Origin: Pontederia crassipes
Lineage: Eukaryota > Streptophyta > Magnoliopsida > Commelinales > Pontederiaceae
NCBI GenBank assembly: GCA_030549335.1
Contig: CM060183.1
Span: forward strand, 33,788,768-33,852,767
DNA length: 64,000 nucleotides
Reading direction: 5' to 3'
Part shown: positions 59,130 to 64,000 of the stretch, piece after piece
Layout of the letters: the number at the start of each line of letters is the position of its first letter
How positions within the stretch are numbered: the first letter of the stretch is position 1
Program-made: the position numbers and the translations under genes
The notes under the pieces: generated by a model
The model's database searches: none
What the model saw: the letters and a program-made list of their open reading frames with translations, nothing else
What the model was told of the DNA's origin: nothing

Positions 59130-60720
59130 TTGGATGCAGGATAACCCTTGCTCACACTTTTTGATGGCTCAATCTCCAAGTTGATAGCCCATTGAGCAAG
59201 CCACATGCCTAGGCTCCTACAACAATAAAGGAAGTGTTAGAGCTCCCAATAGCATAGCCTGCTCTCGCCAATGGTTCCATGAATGAGCTATCCGAATTGA
59301 GCAAGACCCAATCCACAGTGGGTGTTGGGGGATAGTCGCCTTAGGAACATAGATGTTCACATTTTCATTAAAAGCAACAATGAGCTATTCCAAAACACAT
59401 GGGAGGATTGTCCAGTACATCATTTTCTCATTGTCCAAATACCCCATAGACAACAAGCTGAAAGGAGATAAAATCAACTATTTTGATATCATGTCAACTT
59501 GATGACCTTCCTTGATTCAATCACCAAAGTGCCAAGTATCCAAAAACTCAAAGTTAAAGGAAAGGCTCGATTAAAACATATTCCATAAAGTAGTCAATAT
59601 TAGACACTCAAAGAACATATGCACATTCGTTTTTAGATGTAAACCATAGAGAGAGAACAAGAATCATTTATTGAATTGTCCATATGTAAAAAGTAATCCT
59701 TTTTAGGTAGGCAATTATGAGCCAAATTCCATAAGAAAATCAGAATTTTATTTGGGACCTTGATCCTCCATAATAAGTTCCAAGTCAATTACCCGGATGC
59801 TCACGGTGGGTATGCTAATGAATCTATAAACTGACTTGGTATTGGCACACATCTATGGGTGTCGGTCGCCCACACCCATGCATCGTCACAGACGATGTGA
59901 GCAAGTGCGGCACATGAACCCGGAAAGTAAATTCAAATAAATTTTTATACAAGAGTTGGTCCGAAATATTAATGTGACAAAACATTAATCCATGCATTAT
60001 GTAACATAAGATCAGCAACCATTAGAGTTAAGAGCAGCACATCCACATTCACAAAAAGTAGGTGAGAGAGAGAGAGAGGGGAGAATATATGCAAGCCATG
60101 GACCCTAGTCTATTGCCATCCCCAATGGCTAAAAAAAATTCAAACCATAACTTTTCCATGGCATTCCTAGTGATCTACCTGGGTTAGGCTTATATCTTGA
60201 CCTCTCTTGTAGGTTGAATCCAAGGATGTATACCACCATACTTCTCCCTCACCAATTAAGCCTACAGGCTCCCCTCCTCCCTTAAGACCTCCAGCACTCA
60301 CTCAGTCAGGAGAGCCATGCTGATGTGGGCTAGTTTTCTAACACCAAACCCCCATCTTTATTGGATAATTTCACGATTTATGAGTTAATCAAATGAAGTC
60401 CCCGCTTCTGTTCATTTGTGTCTCATAGGAAGTCTCGAGAGTATTTTTTCCTAAGATTCCAACACCCCAACTGAGACATGGGTGAATCCTAACAAGTAAA
60501 CTGTGAGAGAGTTTAGCACTGAGTTAATTAGAGTGGACATCTCAGCCTTACTTGGCACTCTATCCTTCCAACCTCCAAGCACATATTATATCAATTAGAA
60601 AACGTTTGCTCCTTGTTGAGAATTAGCTTGTAAGAAATTGGGATCCCTAAGTACGTGAAAAGGAATTGTCCCACCAAAATGTCAAGAGTCTACCTAAGGA
60701 CTCCCACCATATTATAATGT
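59130..60720 (-). mobile_element. Degenerate plant LINE (reverse transcriptase end, zf-RVT, RNase H)
   Basis: Minus-strand translations show fragments in the order of a plant L1-type ORF2. From 60720 to about 60430 there is a reverse-transcriptase thumb-like stretch (matching YLGIPIS...LINSVLNSL). From about 59800 to 59460 there is a zf-RVT-like piece with VHMFFECLI. From about 59350 to 59130 there is an RNase H-like piece (VDWVLLNSDSSFMEPLARAG, then an in-frame stop). Many stops and frameshifts interrupt it. The stretch around 59820-60370 is not assigned. Confidence 0.6.
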
Positions 60721-60831
60721 AACTATTTTGTAAGTTTCAAACAGAATATGCACAGTGTTTCAACTTCACAACGCATAAGATTTACAAGGACACAGATAGA
60801 TCTTACTAGTCTATTTTTCATGTGAGGGGCA

Positions 60832-61167
60832 TTGATGAGGGAAAAAATGTGGTGGAATTTAGTCAAGCTGAAAAAAATTTATGCAAAATGTTCATGCAAA
60901 AAGTTTGAACAAGAAGGAATTTTGTGCTGTCATGTTATCTGTATTCTGCATAAGAAAAGTGTGAGTTTCTTGCCTGAAGATTATGTGCTTTATCGCTGGA
61001 TCATAAATGCTAGATACACAAAAGCACATGACATTTATACTTATCAATCCACTTTCGACGATAGTATATCACCCGTTCAAAAATTATCTTGGCAAAGTAA
61101 TATGGAAAGTACAAACGATGGGTCTCATTTCACCTACGCATTTACAATGCGAGGCGTCAACTATAGA
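60832..61167 (+). pseudogene. FAR1-related / MULE transposase C-terminal fragment with SWIM zinc finger
   Basis: About 110 codons contain CSCKKFEQEGILCCHVICIL, the C-x-C...C-x-H SWIM motif, followed by LPEDYVLYRW. That order is typical of FAR1/FHY3-related proteins and Mutator-like transposases. The upstream FAR1 DNA-binding and transposase core domains are absent, and sequence on the left belongs to a LINE remnant. An isolated fragment, probably a decayed MULE or FRS gene. Confidence 0.7.
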
Positions 61168-61679
61168 TGATCTCAAATTGAAAATGAGTGTAATTCATGT
61201 GCCGAGTGAATCTATAGATGCAAGTGGAGCAAGGACCAGCCACTTTCAAACAACTCAATTTAGCACTACTGACATTTTCATCTCTCAAATTTAAATTGTA
61301 TTTTACGTATTGTGTCACATTAAATATGATCTTACTCATGAAAACTTGTATCACAGAGATATCTTGAAAACATATCACAAACTGTTCATACATATCTTGA
61401 AAACATATCGCAAACTATTATATGTTTTAATTGAACATATCATAGAGATATCGCAAATTTTTAACTGAACATATCGCAAACATATCGCATCATATAACAT
61501 ATCACAAATATATAACATGTCGCAAACATATCACAGCATATAACATATCGAAACATTATATCATCAGATTCTAATGATTACATACAAGTTCATTACAAAC
61601 TGTTATCACTACATAAAAAGAAGGGAACTAATGATTACAAACTGCTATCACTACATAAAAAGAAGAAGAGAACTAAGGA
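61168..61679. other. Short intergenic stretch with CATATCGCAAA-type repeats
   Basis: From about 61360 to 61560 the motif ACATATC(G/A)CAAA recurs about ten times in degenerate form (for example 61400, 61470, 61530), a minisatellite-like array. No coding content. Confidence 0.5.
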
Positions 61680-62212
61680 TTACAAACCCTGCAAATACAG
61701 AAAGTTCATTTTAACTAATACAAATGATATTATCATTCCAAGAAGTAAATACATGATTTTATCTCTCCTTGCAACATCTTCATAGGCGATAATTTTATTG
61801 AGCAATCCTATTAAAATGATCCTATATTTATCCGATCTTCGCCTTTGAACTTTTTCATCGTCCTTTAGCAAGCTTCTTAAAATATTCTTATGCCGATCAT
61901 CCATAGTTGGATCGAACCACTGAAAAAAATTACAATCTTCGTGTGGAGGCTTACCCTGTAAGAACATTATACACAAAATGAACATCAAATGATGAACATT
62001 ATACACAAAATTAACATTATACAATGAAACAAAAATGAAGGCCAAAATATATTACTTATTTGCAATGAAAATGTTTACCCGATAATGAGAGCACTCCAAA
62101 ATCGCCTCCCAGAATTAGTATTTGTCCATGAAGTTTGTAATATTGTCTTATCACCACACGCACAAAAAGGAATATCTAATTGACGTGATATGAAAGAGGT
62201 AGAAGATGACAT
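61680..62212 (-). pseudogene. GRF-type zinc-finger protein gene with a frameshift
   Basis: Two minus-strand exons, 62212-62079 and 61955-61680. Exon 1 gives DIPFCACGDKTILQTSW, then NSGRRFW. The family expects ECSHYR next, which is present one frame away (GAGTGCTCTCATTATCGG), so a single base is missing around 62095. Exon 2, after acceptor TTACAG, gives GKPPHEDCNFFQWFDP with the last zinc ligand, then a charged segment and a C-terminal hydrophobic helix (MYLLLGMIISFVLV). This is the usual layout of small plant GRF zinc-finger membrane proteins; their function is unknown. The frameshift removes the third cysteine, so the copy is likely inactive or the base is an assembly error. Confidence 0.65.
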
Positions 62213-63041
62213 GCATGCACCTATGAAACAAGAAGACATGCATGCATATATGAACACGATGAAGTAACATGAAACAAATAAGTACAAAGAAGATAATTAA
62301 GTACAATTTACGATGAACATTTACAAAAAGGTATCACCTTACAAAATATCTTTGCTCCCAATTTTTTTAGTAACTTTTTGCGATCAATAACTAGGCAGAA
62401 TATACCAACAACAACAGCAGCAAATAGACCAAACATTTAATGACTATGCAACAAACATATTAATGACTCAGCACTACAGACATCCTTCTTCATTGGAAGA
62501 GCATTTTAATGCCTATGCAGCAAACATGTTAATGACTCAGCACTACTTGCATCTGCACTAAGACTTTTTTTCCAAATTGGCCAAGACGTCCAACATCCTT
62601 ACAGAAATATGGCCATCGGAAGGAAACTTATTGCCTCGTAGAATATTTTTGCAAAACTTATTTGAACATTTACAAAAAGGTATCATCTTGTAATGCTTGG
62701 CAGATACCTTGACTAATCTTGGTAGACAATCGACTAATGATATTTTTTGAGAAGGTAATTCACCTCCGGATATCCTCCATAGTTTGTATCCATCTTCAGC
62801 TTAATGAATGCATCTTTATTTCAAAAAAAATGCTGAAACTCTCTATACCATCTCACCTGTTCATTGTTCTCATCGCATGTCTATTAAAACCAATGTGAAG
62901 AAAAAAAACCAATGTGATTGTGCCTATAGTATTAAGTTAATGCTGCATTCTCTTGGTCCTCAATTTACAGCTTGTTGGTGTGCCGTCGATGCACAAAGTG
63001 AGACAATTACAAAAGGGTGTTCATATTGTCACTCCTCAAAT
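62213..63041. other. Intergenic DNA, no supported gene
   Basis: The phrase ATTTACAAAAAGGTATCA is repeated at about 62320 and 62668, and TTAATGACTCAGCACTAC at about 62460 and 62530, so some local duplication has occurred. No gene recognised. Confidence 0.4.
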
Positions 63042-63994
63042 ACTTAATGTCACTCCAAATTCATCATTTTATCCTTCGTTTCATCTAACTTTATTTTTTA
63101 TTCTCTCTCTTTGAGTCTCATTGATTTTCACCCTCCCTGTTTAATCATCCCACACACACTCTCTCTCATGATGCTATTAATTATTTAGTTAATAAAAGTT
63201 AAATTACTGGACAAATATATTAATTTAATTAATATGAAAATCATAATAAGATTAGACACAAAAATTAGGTATATACAAAATAAAGTAAAAATAGCAAAAG
63301 CGAACAAATATTAGAAAAATATTTTTTAAAATAATTAAGTTTCTGAATAGTGTTTTGAACAATCAATTATTTGCAGTTAAGCAAATATTTTATTAAGACA
63401 TGGAGAAAAATTGGATTGGATCAACAAACTAATTAATTAATTAGAGGTTTGACATCAACTTGATAATTAGTATTTTTCTTAAAAATGAAAAAAGCGTACG
63501 CTTTGTAATGGTTCAAAGAAACAATTATTTAAGAATAAAGATAGTGAAAATGAAAATAAAGATAGTGAAAATGGAAATAAATTATTATAGATAAAAAGGT
63601 GAAAGTTTCATTTCAAAATAATTACATATATTGATTATTGGTCAAATTTTCACAATTTTTTATGACTAATTTATTTTTATTTTCAAAATAACTTTATATG
63701 TATATTACATTATTTAATATTTCTTCAATCTCATCTTATACAATATTATTATGTTTAATAAGTTGGTTGGATGTCCGAGATATATAGAAAAAGAGAGTAA
63801 CATATAAAAATGATAATATATTAAATTAATATAAATTAGATGGAAGATAAAGAGGCAAGAGAATATATTGATAATATTTAAATAAAAAAGGAGGTAAAGA
63901 ATGGTCAAAGAAGAGAAAGGTCATTAAAAAATGAATGAAAGAGAGTATGAGTATGAATGAAGGATAAAGTGGTCATTTTGGAGTGACATTAAGT
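63042..63994. mobile_element. TIR DNA element at the right edge of the window
   Basis: The left end (ACTTAATGTCACTCCAAATT, then CATCATTTTATCCTTCGTTTC) matches the reverse complement of the right end (ACTTAATGTCACTCCAAAAT, then GACCACTTTATCCTTCATTC) over about 40 bp. The 950-bp AT-rich interior has no ORF of note. The right flank is only 6 bp, so a target duplication cannot be judged and the superfamily stays open. Confidence 0.65.
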
Positions 63995-64000
63995 TTTTTA

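Noticed and set aside
61360-61560. CATATCGCAAA array as a CRISPR-like array
   Set aside because: Units are degenerate, irregularly spaced and in a plant nuclear context; a decayed minisatellite is the simpler reading.

Overview
This window is nuclear DNA from a flowering plant, most likely a commelinid monocot (banana, ginger or palm type). The gene families are plant-specific. First exons are GC-rich and later exons AT-rich, a gradient typical of these monocots. The intergenic DNA is very AT-rich and full of small transposable elements. I cannot fix the species from the sequence alone. All exon models below were built by hand from splice signals and reading-phase agreement.

Layout, left to right. 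An Mpv17/PMP22 membrane-protein gene (1982-5441, minus) diverges from an eleven-exon nucleotide-sugar/triose-phosphate translocator-like gene (6624-10460, plus). An AT-rich stretch with Tourist-like MITEs leads to a RABA1-type Rab GTPase (14645-21406, plus), whose single 6.1 kb intron is packed with retroelement debris. About 5 kb of AT-rich DNA, including a 460-bp tandem duplication, precedes a group IIe WRKY gene (26789-27926, minus). The 28-37 kb stretch has no protein gene I can support, but holds a probable 2.2 kb solo LTR, a MITE and long microsatellites. At 37.4-37.7 kb is an unlabelled MIR399 gene on the minus strand, with a TATA box and two tandem P1BS sites. A small unknown gene (39306-39836) is followed by a complete 13-exon secondary-wall cellulose synthase of the CESA8 clade (40886-46367). 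About 3.8 kb downstream is a proline-rich single-pass membrane protein resembling TED6/TED7 (50186-50980). The right end has an LRR receptor-like gene with two apparent frameshifts (54561-56024), a decayed pectin methylesterase (56.3-57.3 kb), a decayed LINE, a FAR1/MULE SWIM fragment, a frameshifted GRF zinc-finger gene and a TIR element at the edge.

Two themes stand out. First, cell-wall and nutrient functions: CESA8 and the TED7-like gene may act in the same cellulose synthase complex, and MIR399 is the phosphate-starvation microRNA. Second, one family of RTE-type LINE-derived short insertions occurs eight times, seven with clear target-site duplications. The copies range from 36 bp tails to a 358 bp copy that still carries part of the reverse-transcriptase ORF. 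A separate 468-bp TRIM element sits in a CESA8 intron.
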